Source: Piezodorus guildinii (Eukaryota > Arthropoda > Insecta > Hemiptera > Pentatomidae). Taken from it: a stretch of 64,000 nucleotides of DNA. Position numbers and translations under genes: made by a program. Numbering within the stretch: position 1 is the first letter of the stretch; each line of letters starts with the position of its first letter. Below the pieces are notes generated by a model. That model saw only the letters and a program-made list of their open reading frames with translations. It was not told where the DNA came from and searched no databases. Positions 20,986 through 32,599 of the stretch are shown piece by piece. The stretch is taken from assembly GCA_023052935.1 (NCBI GenBank), contig CM041293.1, forward strand, positions 177,001,600-177,065,599, read 5' to 3'.

Positions 20986-21440
20986 TGTTAATATCAATCA
21001 AAATCCAAACAGCATATAATAGGCGACCTTTCACAAGTTATTATTTGCCTTCATTTCCTGGTCTAATTATTAGAATTATACGTGAAAATAATAGGCAGAA
21101 ATCACGCATACTATTGCAATCACCTTATTACGTATATGTAAAAGGCATGTGCAAATATTTTATTTATTTTTGAAAATTGTAATAGTAAACTCACTTAAAC
21201 TAAGGAGGTAAATACCATGTAATTTAAGTAAGGGTAAGTGAATAATTGCTTTAGATTTTATTGTTAGTTTATTATTTTCAATAAACGTTTGTAATCGAAA
21301 AAAAAAAAAAAAAAAAAAAATTACCCCTATCTCAAAATTTCAAGATACTTAAAAATGGAATAACGAATAAAAAAACAAAAAAAAAAAACATTTTGTCCCA
21401 CGTCGTGGTTTTTCTCCGAAACTACTCGACCAATTTTTTT
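20986..21440. other. Nothing recognised
   Basis: A-run at 21299-21320. A 62-codon ORF at 20985-21173 begins in HINE-like sequence and is not supported. Confidence 0.45.
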
Positions 21441-22272
21441 ACTTTCACTTACTATATATAGTACGGGAAAGGTATTGTGATCGTGAAAATTTTCGAATTC
21501 TAGTTTTCAACGAAAATACACATTTTAGGTCCCCTGAGTCTATGATAAATCCTATGAAACTGAAATTTCATATTTAAAACAAATATACGCCCGAGACGTT
21601 ACAAAACCTTATTCATCAAAATGAGCTTACCAGAGGTGCCACTTTATACCATGCATTTTGCACCTTTTTTCGATTTTCTCGAAAACCGTTCCGACGATTT
21701 TGATTAAACTCGCTATATTGATGTAAAATTAAATAGGCTTAAACGCCATGTAGGTTTCATTCGGATTAAAATGGTCTGACAGGGCTTAAATGCCGATATT
21801 TTAAATTTTTTTCCCCTAAAGTACCTTCAATTTTGTAGATTATATAAAAATAACCAAATTACCTTGTTACCACTGATAAAAGACAGGTAAATATATAATT
21901 TGAACGAATTCGATATCTAATGAAAGGAGAAAACAGAAAAAATATCTTTTTAATGCAATTTTTATGTTAAACATAGCAACAGTAATATACATGTATAATA
22001 TACCGTTGGAAAGCTAAAGATTTTAGAAAAAATAATATCTAATGCACAAACTAGTTAAAGTTAATATAGAGTGATAAAAAGCCGATAAAACTAAGTGATT
22101 ATTTCAGATAATAATATAATAGATTTTTTTTTTAAACACATGTTTTATAGAAATTCTATTTAACTAATTATTTAATGGTTTCACTCATTTTTATCTCTTA
22201 CTGTATTAGAAAATTCTTTAATCGATTCCAAAAACGGAAGTAAGTGAAAGTCGTGTGTTGCCCGCACCAGAT
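21441..22272 (+). mobile_element. HINE-like family, near full-length copy
   Basis: ACTTTCACTTACTATATATAG at the left after a T-run, GTAAGTGAAAGTCGTGTGTTG then CCCGCACCAGAT at the right before TTTT. The GT-microsatellite section is deleted (near 21540). Confidence 0.87.
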
Positions 22273-22287
22273 TTTTGAAATAATATT

Positions 22288-22505
22288 AAATTCAACGATG
22301 ATCTTAACACCTAGACGTTGATATCAGCAGATTAGTTATAAAATGGCGGCTGATTTAAAGTTATTAAATTAAATAACTCAGTTATTTTTGAAGATAGAGA
22401 CAAATTTTACTAGTGTTTTCTAACCAAGAAACAGCAAATAGTTAAATATATATTAGAAAAAAAAAATTGACATTCTACCCATAACTCAGTTATTTTTGAA
22501 GATAA
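22288..22505 (+). repeat. Dispersed repeat D1, copy 2
   Basis: Matches 11718-11935 through CTAGACGTTGATATCAGC and AAAATGGCGGC. Confidence 0.65.
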
Positions 22506-23390
22506 AGAAAAAATTGTATTGAATTTTAGGATTAGGAAACTGCGACTAATAAATAAAAAATAAAGAAAAGAAAAAAAGGAAAACAATTGAAATCTTGCAT
22601 ATATACACGCTGATAACTCCGTTATTTTCGAAGATACAGAAAAAATCCCATAAAGTTTTAGAATCAGTACACTGCTTTAATTATAGAAATCAAGAAAATT
22701 GAAAAGTCACCTATATATATATGAATATATTTGCTTAAATATATCTCAGTTATTTTTTAAGATTGAGAAAAATTTGTAAGTTTGTAAAAATAAAAGTAAT
22801 GTAAAAATTTGTATAAAATGGAATTTTAGAATTAGTATAGAGCGAAAAAGAAGATGAAAAAAAAATGTTCTATATATATTTAAGTCACAAATTATAAGAT
22901 ATACAACTTCCCCAAAAGACGGTTATTATTGAATATAGAAAAAAAATCGAAAACATTTTCGAGATGAAGTTATCGCCACTGTTCAAATTAATAATAAATA
23001 TAAAAAAATTGAAAATAGGAGTGGTGATAGACCATTTTCGTTTGAATTATTTATTGCTTTTCATATATTGCCTTTAACCAACTATATAAACAGTTATACC
23101 CTGATATAGTTATTTGGAAATAATTTGCAGCTGTTTTTTTTTTTTTTTTTTTTTGCTATAACATGTTGGTACAACTGTTAAAAATACATAATACGATATA
23201 AGATAACAAGATGGATGAATAGTTCATCGATAAATACATTATTGGAGAAGTATATGTAGGAAAGTCCTTGACTTTTTCATTCATTTAAGAACGACCTCCA
23301 CGTGGGGAATGGAGTTGGAGCATGCGCTAGGTAATTAATTTGTTTTGAACAAATAGTTTCGTATAAAATTGGGCACAGATTATACAGCAA
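22506..23390. other. Degenerate short-period tandem of a GTTATTTTTGAAGAT motif, then unassigned
   Basis: The phrase AACTC(A/C)GTTATTTT(T/C)GAAGAT recurs near 22376, 22480, 22615 and 22740, suggesting an old tandem with a period of about 110-130 bases that is part of repeat D1. A T-run lies at 23134-23154. No gene. Confidence 0.4.
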
Positions 23391-23396
23391 GCAAAA

Positions 23397-23530
23397 TCTG
23401 GTGCGCGCAACACACGGTTTTCCCTTACCTCCGCTGTTAAGAATGGAATATATAGGCACAGTGATCGTAAAAAAAAAAATCGAGCATTTCAACGAAAATG
23501 CACGTTTTAGGATCCTCTGAGATTGTTCAT
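23397..23530. mobile_element. HINE-like remnants in opposite orientations
   Basis: ATCTGGTGCGCGCAACACAC (23395-23414, minus-type end) is followed within 70 bases by plus-type pieces GTGATCGTAAAA and GCACGTTTTAGGATCC. The two ends of the family are joined head to head with the middle missing. Confidence 0.5.
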
Positions 23531-23736
23531 TGTCAAGTAATGTGTTCAGGCTACCTTAAAAATCCGAAAGTCGTCCGAAACTGAAATTCCGATAATTATT
23601 TCATTCTATGGATTATAAAATTAGATTATTTATGAATACAAAATATATATTATTAAACAGAGCACTGAAACAGTTGACTTTTTCGTGAGATAGATCTCAC
23701 ATTATTTACCCATCTAGACCATTGTTTGTTTTTTTA

Positions 23737-23965
23737 TTCATTTAAGGCCACTTTATGCTACTGGGTCTACTCGGACAATTTTAATTAGAAAGGGATCTTT
23801 CACGAATACCTGATATGAGAACCACCATTTTACGTCCCTTTCGCAAGACGGTACAACCAAGGACTTTAGTACTTCCATTAAAAAAAAAAAAAACTACGGC
23901 CATCTGCTGGGTATGAACCCACGATCTTTGTAATGCGAGCCAATACACCACAGGTGACTCCCTAT
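23737..23965 (-). mobile_element. SINE-A, near full length
   Basis: Minus copy from CACTTTATGCTACTGGGTC to the head ACACCACAGGTGACTCCC (read in complement GGGAGTCACCTGTGGTGTA). An A-run is expanded at 23880. Confidence 0.75.
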
Positions 23966-24084
23966 ACTTGTAGTATTATTTATCTCAGTTCCGTTCATAC
24001 ATTATTCATTTCAATAAGGTTCGATATCTAAGCAGCTATAATTATTATATTTGCTGAAATTTTCTACCTTCCTAAACCATTGTT

Positions 24085-24195
24085 TGTTTATTGATTTAAG
24101 ATCACTTTATACTAGTATGGGAAATCGGACGATGCTAAAACGGGAGTCATTACATCGCACAGGCTCGGTGATTACCCTTTTACGTCCCCGTATTG
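24085..24195 (-). mobile_element. SINE-A, deleted fragment
   Basis: Tail and middle blocks (GATCACTTTATACTAG, AATCGGACGATGCT, CATCGCACAGGCTCGG); the centre and head are missing. Confidence 0.65.
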
Positions 24196-24352
24196 ACATA
24201 ATTCTAAGTGATATAATTCTTAAGTGATATGATTCTAAGTAATCACTGACATATGAGTACTACAGCAGAACCACAATCTTAAAATTGGTAATAATAGATA
24301 ATGAATAATAGCTGACTTCTTTATGAATATTTAAATAAATGTCTGTTTCTTT

Positions 24353-24571
24353 TGTTTATTTAACGTCACTTTATGCTACTATAAAGGTACTCTACAAGGT
24401 ACTCACCTGACATCCCACGGGCTCGGGGCCACATTTTTACGTCCCTTCCGAAGTACAGCTTAACCAAGGATTTTTTACAGCCTTAAAAAATCCTAGGGTC
24501 ATCTGCCGGGTTTGAACTCATGACCTTAAGTATAGAAGGTTGTTATTCTAGCCACTACACCATAGGTGACC
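24353..24571 (-). mobile_element. SINE-A, near full length
   Basis: Minus copy with CATCCCACGGGCTCGG, CCTTCCGAAG, CATCTGCCGGGTTTGAAC (B box in complement) and head GGTCACCTATGGTGTAGTGG. It is the third SINE-A within 850 bases in the same orientation. Confidence 0.8.
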
Positions 24572-24828
24572 ACCTCCTCCCCTTCCTAGAGGTTTATTGT
24601 GATTTGTTTTCTAAAAAACATTCATTTAATTTTGGTTCGATATTTAATAAGTGCCGATCGATAATTTATTACGAGTGTCCATGTTGGCATGCTGTGTCTA
24701 ATATAAAAAAAAAAAAATGTCCAGAAAAAATTAAGATTTTATCATAATTAGATAATGGTCGCTATTTAAATTCATGTTACACGACTAATTACGAAGGTGA
24801 TAAAATGGTAATAATAATTAATTAATCA

Positions 24829-25060
24829 TTTAGTGGCCAGAGCATTAGCCAACTGTTTTCCGGGTTCGAACCACGGAAGTAGCAGAATAATTATGTATTC
24901 TTTTAATTCAGCCTTGGAAACTAAGAACCTCTTGAAGTTGGTATAAAAAATTGAATAAAAAATCTTAGGGCTGAGCAGGATTCGGCCTGATCACCTCATT
25001 ACACACTCCGTTAGCCTGGAAACAGTACGAATATCGATATGTACACAACCGAGGAGCCTT
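24829..25060 (+). mobile_element. SINE-B, diverged copy
   Basis: AGCATTAGCCAACTGTTTTC and B box GGGTTCGAACCACG, then a body ending CATTACACACTCCGTTAG and GAAACAGTACGAATATCGAT, matching the tail after 4440 (GAAACAGTACGAATATC). Confidence 0.65.
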
Positions 25061-25149
25061 CATGGGTTGTAGAGGTTAATGTAAATCACATGAAAATAAA
25101 TTCCACACGTCTGTTACTCTGGCACGCGCTTTTGATGGCCTTTCAACTA

Positions 25150-25953
25150 TTGGGTGGTGTCACATGAAATGTCCGTTTTCAAGGTAAAGGATTTTTATTA
25201 AAAATACGATATGAAAACAAGATAATTTTATTCCAAGTGAAAGCATTGAAGTGAAACAAAATCTGAAAACGCATTTTTCACTTGATCATCATTTTCAAAA
25301 AGTTTTCCTTTGACGAAGTTGTCTAAATTCCTGAACAGGTGGTAATCTGTTAAGAGACAAGTCAGGAGAATATGATGGGTGCGGAAGAACTTCTTAGCCA
25401 AGTTCTTTCAATTTTTGCACGGCATGATTCGAGATTTTTTACTTTCCCAATATACTTTAAATGTCTGGAAACGGTAGATGCACTTGCATTTAGTTGTGCT
25501 GTGAGTCCTTTAACTGTTTGGTAGGGGTTTCCTTCTACTGTATGTTTAATGACAACGTTGTCTATTACGGACGGAGGTCTTCCTCGGGGCAAGTTTTTCA
25601 AGTTGGTATCCCCAGCTGAAAACTTAACAAACCATCGGTGAATGGTCCGTTCGTTAACACTCCCTTCCCTAAACGCCTTGCAAATATTTTTAGCGGCCCC
25701 AGCTGCTGAATGGCCGAGTTTAAACTCGTACAAAAATATTACTCGAAAATCGCGTGTTTCCATGTTCATATTTGGAGGTATACTAAAAAGTGGGTAATTC
25801 ATTGGGAAGCTAATGTTTATAATACAAAGGTAGAGGATTAGTAATTGTTTACTTTAAATATGTAAACATTCGGAAGAAAACAACAGAGACCTGCAAAATC
25901 CTTTATGTATTTCAGAAACTATAAAAACGGACGTTTCATGTGAAACAACCCAA
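25150..25953 (-). mobile_element. Internally deleted mariner, copy 4
   Basis: Ends TTGGGTGGTG and ACAACCCAA, TA on both sides. A 146-codon minus-strand ORF gives the whole N-terminal DNA-binding half: METRDFRVIFLYEFKLGHSA, NERTIHRWFVKFSAGD, GRPPSVIDN and NASASTVSRHLKYIGKV. It then fuses out of frame to the C-terminal remnant (ESCRAKIERTWLRSSS). The deletion begins about 20 codons earlier than in copies 1-3, so this is a different deletion allele. It is the most open N-terminal half in the window. Confidence 0.88.
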
Positions 25954-25988
25954 TACAATAAACTAGAACTACATACCGTTTGTTTTTT

Positions 25989-26858
25989 ACTTTCACTATA
26001 TGAAATATATAGTAATGGAAAGTATTGAGAACGTTAAAATTTTCGAATTCAAGTTTTTAACGGAAATACACGTTTTAGGGTCCCCTGAGTCCAAATAAAC
26101 AACTCCGAAAAAAGTTATGGGTGTCCGTCCGTATGTGTGTAGTCTAGCGCGAAAACGAAAATACGTACAAAACTGGAATTTCATATTTAAGAAAACAATA
26201 CTCCTGAGATGTTACAGCAAAAATCGACTGACCGGAAGTGCTACTTTATACCATGCATTTTGTGTCTTTTTCGATTTTCTGAAAAACGGCACTAACAATT
26301 TTGATTAAACTAGCTATATCGATGTAAAATTGGAGGGGCTTTATTATCATGTAAGTTTTATTCTGATTGAAATAGTCTGACAGAGCTTACATGCCAATAT
26401 TTTCAAATTGTCTTCCTCTAAAGTACCTTCAATTTTGTAGATTCTATAAAAATAAGCATATCATCTGATTAGCATTGCTAAAAAAACGTTTAAATATATA
26501 AGTTAAACGAATCTTATAACAAACTAAAGGAGAAAAAAAGCAAAAAATATTTTTAATGCAATTTTCATGTTTTTGAACATAAGAACAGTGATATACATGA
26601 TAAATATACCCTTGGAAAATTAAAGATTTTAGAAACAATATTATCTATAATAATATATAATAATAGTGTATTAATATTATACACAAGCTTTTAAAAGTTA
26701 ATAAAGAGTGATGAAAAGCCGATAAAACTAACTGATCGTTTTAGATAATAATTTATTTTTTTTTATAATAAATAAAAACAAATTTCTATAGAAATTCAAT
26801 TAAATTAATTCTTTTTTAGTTACACTCATTTTTATCTGACTGAATTTTGAAATTTTTT
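25989..26858 (+). mobile_element. HINE-like family, long copy lacking the CACCAGAT end
   Basis: ACTTTCACTATATGAAATATA at the left, GAGAACGTTAAAATTTTCG, the CATGCATTTTGTGTC block and TCTTTTTTAGTTACACTCA near the right. More diverged from the rest, suggesting an older insertion. Confidence 0.82.
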
Positions 26859-27318
26859 TATAATAGTTTCACTGTATCTATAGCATTTACTAAATACCTT
26901 CATTAAAAAAAAACAAAAAAAAAACTCATAAATTATTTAATCTATTACATCATTCATTAGTTATCATACGATTAAAAATTACCAGGAAAAATGAGTATAA
27001 TTGATGAAATAAAATTCTACTTTGAAGATGGCAGGTGTTTGAGAAGAATTTCCAGCCTACTTTAAGAATGTATACTATATACATTTATATGTATGTGTGT
27101 GTATTCCACAAACGTCAAGGTGATATCTCATCGGACCAGTCAAGGGACAATGAGGCAGCCCAAGGTCTTAAGGCCAAAACATTGGCATCCCGGAATCGCT
27201 TCATGCAAGTAGCCCACGCTTGCGTTACAAGTGTCTCTATCATATTTCAAATAACCACCCTCAAAAGAGGTCATATATTTATTAATCAAATTTTTACTGT
27301 TAACCATATATTATAGGG
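26859..27318. other. Nothing recognised
   Basis: Includes a relatively GC-rich stretch (27115-27230, CATCGGACCAGTCAAGGG...) whose ORF (27035-27316) has no recognisable domain. It might be the far end of the neighbouring Tc1-like element, but orientation does not support that. Confidence 0.35.
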
Positions 27319-27900
27319 TTAAAGAGACGTTGAGTTCTGTGGCATGCCATCCTCTTCAGTTCCGACAATTGCCAGTGATCTAGGGGATTGAGATCGGGGC
27401 TTCCTGAGGGCCAATCTGAGCCAGAATAAAGCCTGGAATGTTCTTTTGCAGCCAATGCTGAGTTGGCATGGTCTTGTGAGCTGGAGAGGAATCCTACTGG
27501 AAACCCAAATGACTCCCAGCAAACTGAGTATCATTTAGAGGCTTGACAACAGCCTCTAAAATATCGTTCTAGTAGTTTATAGCCGCTGTTTTAATACCTT
27601 TATAAAAAAAAAAAATAAATAAATAAAAAAAACTTTGTGATGCCATCAAAGCAAATCATCGCTGAGGAAGAGTGATGACCTCTTTCAACTCTGCTAATGA
27701 CTTGCTAGGCTTTTTTAGAACTGTGTGCGTACAAAAAATCATTTTGGCTTTTAATGTTTTCTTGGATCGTAAACATTGTCTCATCGCTAAAAAAAATGTT
27801 TCGCTGAAGACCATTGATGTAACGTCCAACGAGCAGCCTATCCTCTTTATATCATTACAAAAAAATATTGCGTTTGATGTAGGTAATTCATTTAAAGACA
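27319..27900 (-). mobile_element. Tc1-like transposon remnant
   Basis: The minus strand gives MVFSETFFLAMRQCLRSKKT (around the first catalytic region), then PLNDTQFAGSHLGFQ, a stop, DSSPAHKTMPTQHWLQKN, and in the next frame DLNPLDHWQLSELKRMACHR. QDS-PAHK and PDLNPLD are signature blocks of Tc1-family transposases, with the second catalytic aspartate in DS-PAHK. One stop replaces the second Q and one frameshift precedes DLNPLD. The N-terminal paired domain and both terminal repeats are missing. Confidence 0.8.
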
Positions 27901-27983
27901 CTACGTGCCGCTGTGGTTAATCGGACAATGCTACAGTGGGAGTCCTAAATTCTGCCTATCCAGGTTTAATTAGGATAGGGACC
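27884..27983 (-). mobile_element. SINE-A tail fragment
   Basis: GTGGTTAATCGGACAATGCT, ACAGTGGGAGTCCTAAATTC and CCTATCCAGGTTTAATTAGG. The head is missing. It overlaps the right edge of the Tc1-like remnant. Confidence 0.75.
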
Positions 27984-28052
27984 ACTATAGAGCACAGAAA
28001 GCTAACAACTGATCCACATTTGACCGCTAAAAATAATACTAATGTTATATGT

Positions 28053-28327
28053 CTCTTCTTCAAGTGGCGCGACAGACCGTATAGGCCCTTGGATGAAGAC
28101 CCCCACTCACGTTTCTCGATGTATTTTATAGGATACGGTCATCACTCCCTACGCCTAATTTTATGAGTGGCCATCATTTGGCAGATGGGTCTCACATACC
28201 AGGGGAGAGCCGTGAGTGAATCCCCATTTAATTAATGCTTGAAAAAGTTCTGCCGGGACTGGGATACGAACTCACAACCTATAGCATGAGAGACAAGCGC
28301 GCTAGCCACTCAGCCACGGGCTCCCCT
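28053..28327 (-). mobile_element. SINE-C, full length
   Basis: Read on the minus strand: GGGGAGCCCGTGGCTGAGTG (A box TGGCTGAGTGG), GCGCGCTTGTCTCTCATG, B box AGTTCGTATCCCAG, body with AGTGATGACCGTATCC and the end TGTCGCGCCACTTG. The head is closest to a class-II (Leu/Ser) tRNA. Confidence 0.85.
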
Positions 28328-28467
28328 GTTATTATAAATATAGAAGATAAAAAAATCCAAATTTTAACATGGAAGAAATCATGTTTCGATAACGAACGAA
28401 TGAGAGATTTTTTCGCTTCTCGTAAAATGCACATCGTACCTTTTGGAAATCTAATCTCTATTTTTAG

Positions 28468-28683
28468 GTTGGGCTGCCAGACTTGCAAGGTCTTAGTGTC
28501 ATGGAGTTCTCAAAAATTGTTCAACTTAACATAATTACAACGCATTTTTTGCGCTATCTACTAAATATCCTTCTACAGGATATTTCCCGAACTTTGTTGA
28601 CCATCTCAAAGGAATATAATCATCATATAATAGAGCAAGCGGCCTTGCAGAAGATTGCAAAGCGACACAGCAATGATTACTAG
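28468..28683 (+). other. Unassigned 72-codon ORF, possible terminal exon
   Basis: An open frame begins right after a TTTTTAG acceptor-like sequence and ends at TAG (28681). It reads VGLPDLQGLSVMEFSKIV...DISRTLLTISKEYNHHIIEQ, AALQKIAKRHSNDY. Composition is protein-like (amphipathic, balanced charge), unlike the surrounding AT-rich DNA. I do not recognise the family. It could be the last exon of a host gene whose other exons I missed, part of an old transposon, or chance. Confidence 0.3.
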
Positions 28684-28905
28684 CGAACATTCTCTCATCA
28701 GCAGAGGCTAAATTTGTATACAGTTAAAACCCTCTTAACAAAAAAATGTTAAGACCTTGATAAAAGAAAATCTAATGCTCGCAACGCAGGGAATTCGCTT
28801 ATCTCCGTTGTTAAAATCAATTTAAGAACATTCAAAAGAAGTTGAAAAAGATTTGAAGAATTACCCTGAGTTCCTAAGAAAATAAAAACCAACAACACCA
28901 AAAAG

Positions 28906-29035
28906 TCGCTGTCTTAAATATGAAATTTCAGTTCCGTATGACTTGGCGCTTTTGAGCTAGACTTAGCACATACACACACCTTTTTGTGGGATTTGATCAT
29001 TTGGAATCTGAGAACCCTAAGACGTCAATTTTTGG
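28906..29035 (-). mobile_element. HINE-like family fragment
   Basis: GTCTTAAATATGAAATTTCAG, CACACACACC and GGGATTTGATCATTTGGA match the family's microsatellite region in complement; both ends are lost. Confidence 0.65.
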
Positions 29036-29460
29036 ATGTAAAAATGTTGCAAATGATTATGCAATGGTTTATTACTTCCCAATAATGATATATTTTATAG
29101 CTTGTATGCAATAAATTTACATATGTATATAGTTTTTATATACTCAAAGAGGTGAGTCAAGGAAGACGGTGTAGCTGGGAATTTAGATTGGCAAGCAAAT
29201 TTGAAAATTGGTAAAGATTGCCAAGTTCAAAACTAATTATCCGTGAATAAATATTTAATCAAAGATTTCGATGGTTCTTTTATTTGTTTTTTGTTTTTAA
29301 TAATTCGATTCGCTGTTTGGATTACCCGTAACGTAAAAAATCGTAAGTATCATTTCAAACTTTTATAACATTCTTTATTTTAATAATCCTTATGAACAAC
29401 TAGACGTTAGTAACATTTTAAGGAATGTCATAATTTTATTTTTTTATTCTATTTTTTTTT
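29036..29460. other. Nothing recognised
   Basis: AT-rich without supported features. Confidence 0.5.
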
Positions 29461-30222
29461 ATTATAAAATTTTACATCGATACAGCAAGTTTAATCAAAA
29501 TCGTTATAGCCGTTTTTGAGAAAATCGTAAAAAGGTGCTAAATGCATGGTGTAAAGTGGCTCTTCTGGTTAGCTGATTTTGATGAACAAGTTTCTGTAAC
29601 ACCTTGGGCGTATAGTTGTCTTAAATATGAAATTTCAGTTTCATAGGTCTTTTCGTTAATCCGCGAGAGTTGCCACACAGGACAGAAACAGACTTTTTTG
29701 CGGGACTTGGACATTTGGACTCAGGAGACCCTAAAACGTGCATTTCCACTTGAAAATGAGACTTGACTAATAAATAATATACAGTAATATTTAATAACTT
29801 ACTTTGTCTATAGCTAAGACTGTCACGGATAATCCTAAACCAGCTACCTAGAAACGACATACCTGTACTTAGGACACAGTACCCACCACCTGCAAGCACT
29901 TGCTTTGACCGCTCATGCCGCCTCCTCATCCCCCATACAATCTCTTGCTATATGTACCCTCAGATCCTCAAGACTTATCACTCTAGTTGTAACATTACTT
30001 GCGTCATAGAAGGATACCTCGGAATGTACACTTGTGACTACAACACTTGGGTGACTACCCAAACTCCTCAGCACAGTATATTGTATTCAGGATATGTATT
30101 ATGTTCTAATAATAAAAGTAATATCTAAATATCTTCACTGTGTGTGATTCATTAACTGTTGAAAACAGGAATTCGAAAATTTTCACGATCGCAATACTTT
30201 CCCTTAAGTAAGTGAAAGTAAA
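29461..30222 (-). mobile_element. HINE-like family copy interrupted by an LTR-like insertion
   Basis: The left part (29461-29756) runs from TTTTACATCGATACAGCAAG to CATTTCCACTTGAAAA. The right part (30159-30222) resumes TTGAAAACAGGAATTCG and ends at the hairpin TCCCTTAAGTAAGTGAAAGT. Together they read as a normal minus copy except for the 402-base interruption. Confidence 0.85.
29757..30158. mobile_element. Probable solo LTR
   Basis: A 402-base insertion starting TGAGACTTGAC, bounded by TTGAAAA on both sides (29750-29756 and 30159-30165). Those 7 bases occur once in uninterrupted copies of the host repeat. An AATAAAAG signal at 30110 followed by ATCTTCACTGTGTGTG resembles the polyadenylation/R-U5 part of Bel-Pao or gypsy LTRs. 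It has no coding capacity. The right end lacks a clean CA, so the LTR identity is tentative while the insertion itself is firm. Confidence 0.6.
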
Positions 30223-31240
30223 AATTGATATATCTTGTTAACTAGGATACGATTCAAAATGGAAGAGAACTACCATTTATGAACAGATTTCCTTTTTAAA
30301 AGGAAACGAATAGAAAAATAACAGTGGTAACTAGGATTACCACGCTAAAAAGCACACTTTTTAATATAAAACTCTTTTCCCGATGCAAGAATCGGTACTA
30401 TATAGCATAAATTTAACTTTCTATAACGGTCCTAAAATGGACCGGAGGAGGGTTTACGTAGGAAAAAGAGTAATTTTAATATTTCGAAGGATATGCCCTA
30501 TTTCATACTTTAAGGATTGTTTTTGAGTCGCCATTATCATTGAGAGGTTTCCTGATGAGTTTTCGATGCCATAACAATTGAGTAGTGAGTACAAAAACAT
30601 TAAAAATAAAGATGATTAAATGTTTACTAATATTTTCCCCGATTTAATGATATCGTTCTGCCTGGGATACAGGCATAAAAAGGTAATTTCAGCTCATTTG
30701 AACCAAACAAGAGGTGCAGGATGTTCCCAAATAGTTATCACTGTAATCGGCATCAGTAACATGCGCACAATGGGCATCCACATTACTGCAGGGTAAAAAT
30801 CGTTACTTCAGTCGTTTTGATCTGTAGTGTAAGGTAGGATTTTAATATCACTCTTTTGTCAAAGTAATGTCTCAAATATCATACTCCACCGATATAATTA
30901 TTGTTATGGATGAAATGAACCATTTTATATTACGTCACCATATGTGCATGCATGTCCTTAGGTGTATATTGATGTAAATAAATTTAAAATAATTATATCT
31001 AATACTAATAAATAGGAAACAAAAAAATTCAAACACTTATTACGATCTAATAACAGTCCCGAAAGACATTTTGCATCGGCTTGCGTGCACATGCGCTAAA
31101 TTGGTATAGTTATAATAAGCTTTTATTTCCTTGTACGTACAATAGTATCCAAGGTTTTCTTCCCTCCGGGTTATTATCCGTCGTTAACATATACATATAT
31201 AGAACTAATATTCCAAAGGATTAGATATACATAACGAAAA
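30223..31240. other. Nothing recognised
   Basis: About 1 kb of AT-rich intergenic sequence without shared repeats or coding potential that I can support. Confidence 0.5.
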
Positions 31241-31314
31241 AAACTGGAATTAGAAATTTTCACGATCGCAATACTTTCCCTTATTATATACTTCATATAT
31301 AGGTAAGTGAAAGT
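31241..31314 (-). mobile_element. HINE-like hairpin-end fragment
   Basis: TTTTCACGATCGCAATACTT and TCATATATAGGTAAGTGAAAGT. Only the last 75 bases are present. Four loci (this one, 9360, 15770 and 30159) keep this end, as expected if the hairpin is the replication terminator. Confidence 0.7.
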
Positions 31315-31633
31315 AAAAATACGTAAGTAAACTCGTGAACGTAAGGTTGCATGAATACTAACTTCAATTTTCATGGTTACTTCAATCGTATACACCATTG
31401 GTTCCCAACAAGTGGTCCAGGAGTTCCGCGAGATTTCACTGTAAAATCATTTTCCATTACCTCAAGGCGAAAAAATAAAATGACCACGAATTCTTGGCTA
31501 TTAACAAGAATCAACCATAACTTCTAAAATTTAGTCATCACTTTCTAAAATGTTGCGAAGATTGTAGTCAGTTCTTAGATCCTGGGTCTGGCATTTTATA
31601 TATTCTGGGACTTGTAGAATCTTCGTTTCCCTG

Positions 31634-31902
31634 TTTGTTTGTTTATTTATTTAACGTATCTTTATGCTGCTATGGTTAATCGGACTATACTATAGTGCCA
31701 GTCCTAAATTTTGCCTAACCAGGTTTAATTAGGCTAGGGATCTTTAACAAGTACCTGACATCGCAAAGGCTCGGGACCACCTTTCAACGTCCCCTCCGAA
31801 GACATAACTAAGGATTTTTTACTCCCATTAAAAAATTCAAGGGCTAGCTGCGGGTTTGAACCCGGGAGATTGTTATGCTAACCACCATGCTACAGGTAAC
31901 CC
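31634..31902 (-). mobile_element. SINE-A, full length
   Basis: Minus copy with every family block: TTGTTTGTTTATTTATTTAACG tail side, GGTTAATCGGACTATACT, ATCTTTAACAAGTACCTGAC, CATCGCAAAGGCTCGG, GGGTTTGAACCCGGG (B box in complement) and CCACCATGCTACAGGTAACC head. Confidence 0.85.
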
Positions 31903-32262
31903 AATTCGTTTCTCTGTATGCACGTTTTTTTTTAAATTTAGGATGCCCTTGCCACTGTAAAGATTTGATGAAGGGCTCCGCTAAAAACTTTTGTTAGAAA
32001 CCTGAACTTTAGTGTATACTACATGCCTGTTCTGTGATGGAGTGAGGCTCCATCTTCTACGCAGGACCAGTAACGGTTTTTCCGTTTTAAACCTGTACTA
32101 CGCATGTATTGATAGGCGAAATAGTCGTGTGGGAATCGACTTAATAGGTTCATACTCCCGTTCCCTCTGAGACCGATTTTCAGTTTGCTGGTGTTCCTCA
32201 GGTCATATCCCAGGACCCTTTCTTTACACTGAGTATAAATCCGATAGTCCAACCCATCCTCA
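31903..32262. other. Nothing recognised
   Basis: Moderately GC-rich from 32030 to 32260; the minus ORF 32019-32252 has no recognisable domain. Confidence 0.4.
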
Positions 32263-32513
32263 GGGCCTTTTCACACATAGAAGGTTGCCGTGACGGTCGT
32301 GAATCCCTCCTTTCACACGTACTGCACGGCTTGTGCCGTAGACGACTATATCCGGTCGCTAAGCGGCTATAGGGGGATTATAAACCGTCCCAGCGGCAGT
32401 CGTGCATGTGTGAAAGCTCCAACTATGTCCCTATAACAACGACCGCTTGGCCGACTGATAAGCCTAGGATTATAAACCGTTAGGACGACAACGGGTTATG
32501 TGTGAAATGGCCC
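32263..32513. mobile_element. PIF/Harbinger-like MITE
   Basis: Inverted ends GGGCCTTTTCACACATA and TATGTGTGAAATGGCCC bracket 251 GC-richer, non-coding bases that contain further inverted pieces (GGGATTATAAACCGTC and GGATTATAAACCGTTA). GGGCC...GGCCC ends with flanking TCA/TAA fit the 3-base target of PIF/Harbinger elements. No transposase. Confidence 0.65.
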
Positions 32514-32599
32514 TAACACAAGCCGCACTACGTAAGCTGATCAAACTCGTGTATTATAAGTAAATAATTTTATAATTATTACCTTCCGTACTCTTCAAT

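Noticed and set aside
26117..26308. Short ORFs in both strands at 26.0-26.6 kb
   Set aside because: They lie in a HINE-like repeat whose other copies have no conserved frame.
27672..27920. Plus-strand ORF of 82 codons
   Set aside because: Shadow of the minus-strand Tc1-like coding remnant.
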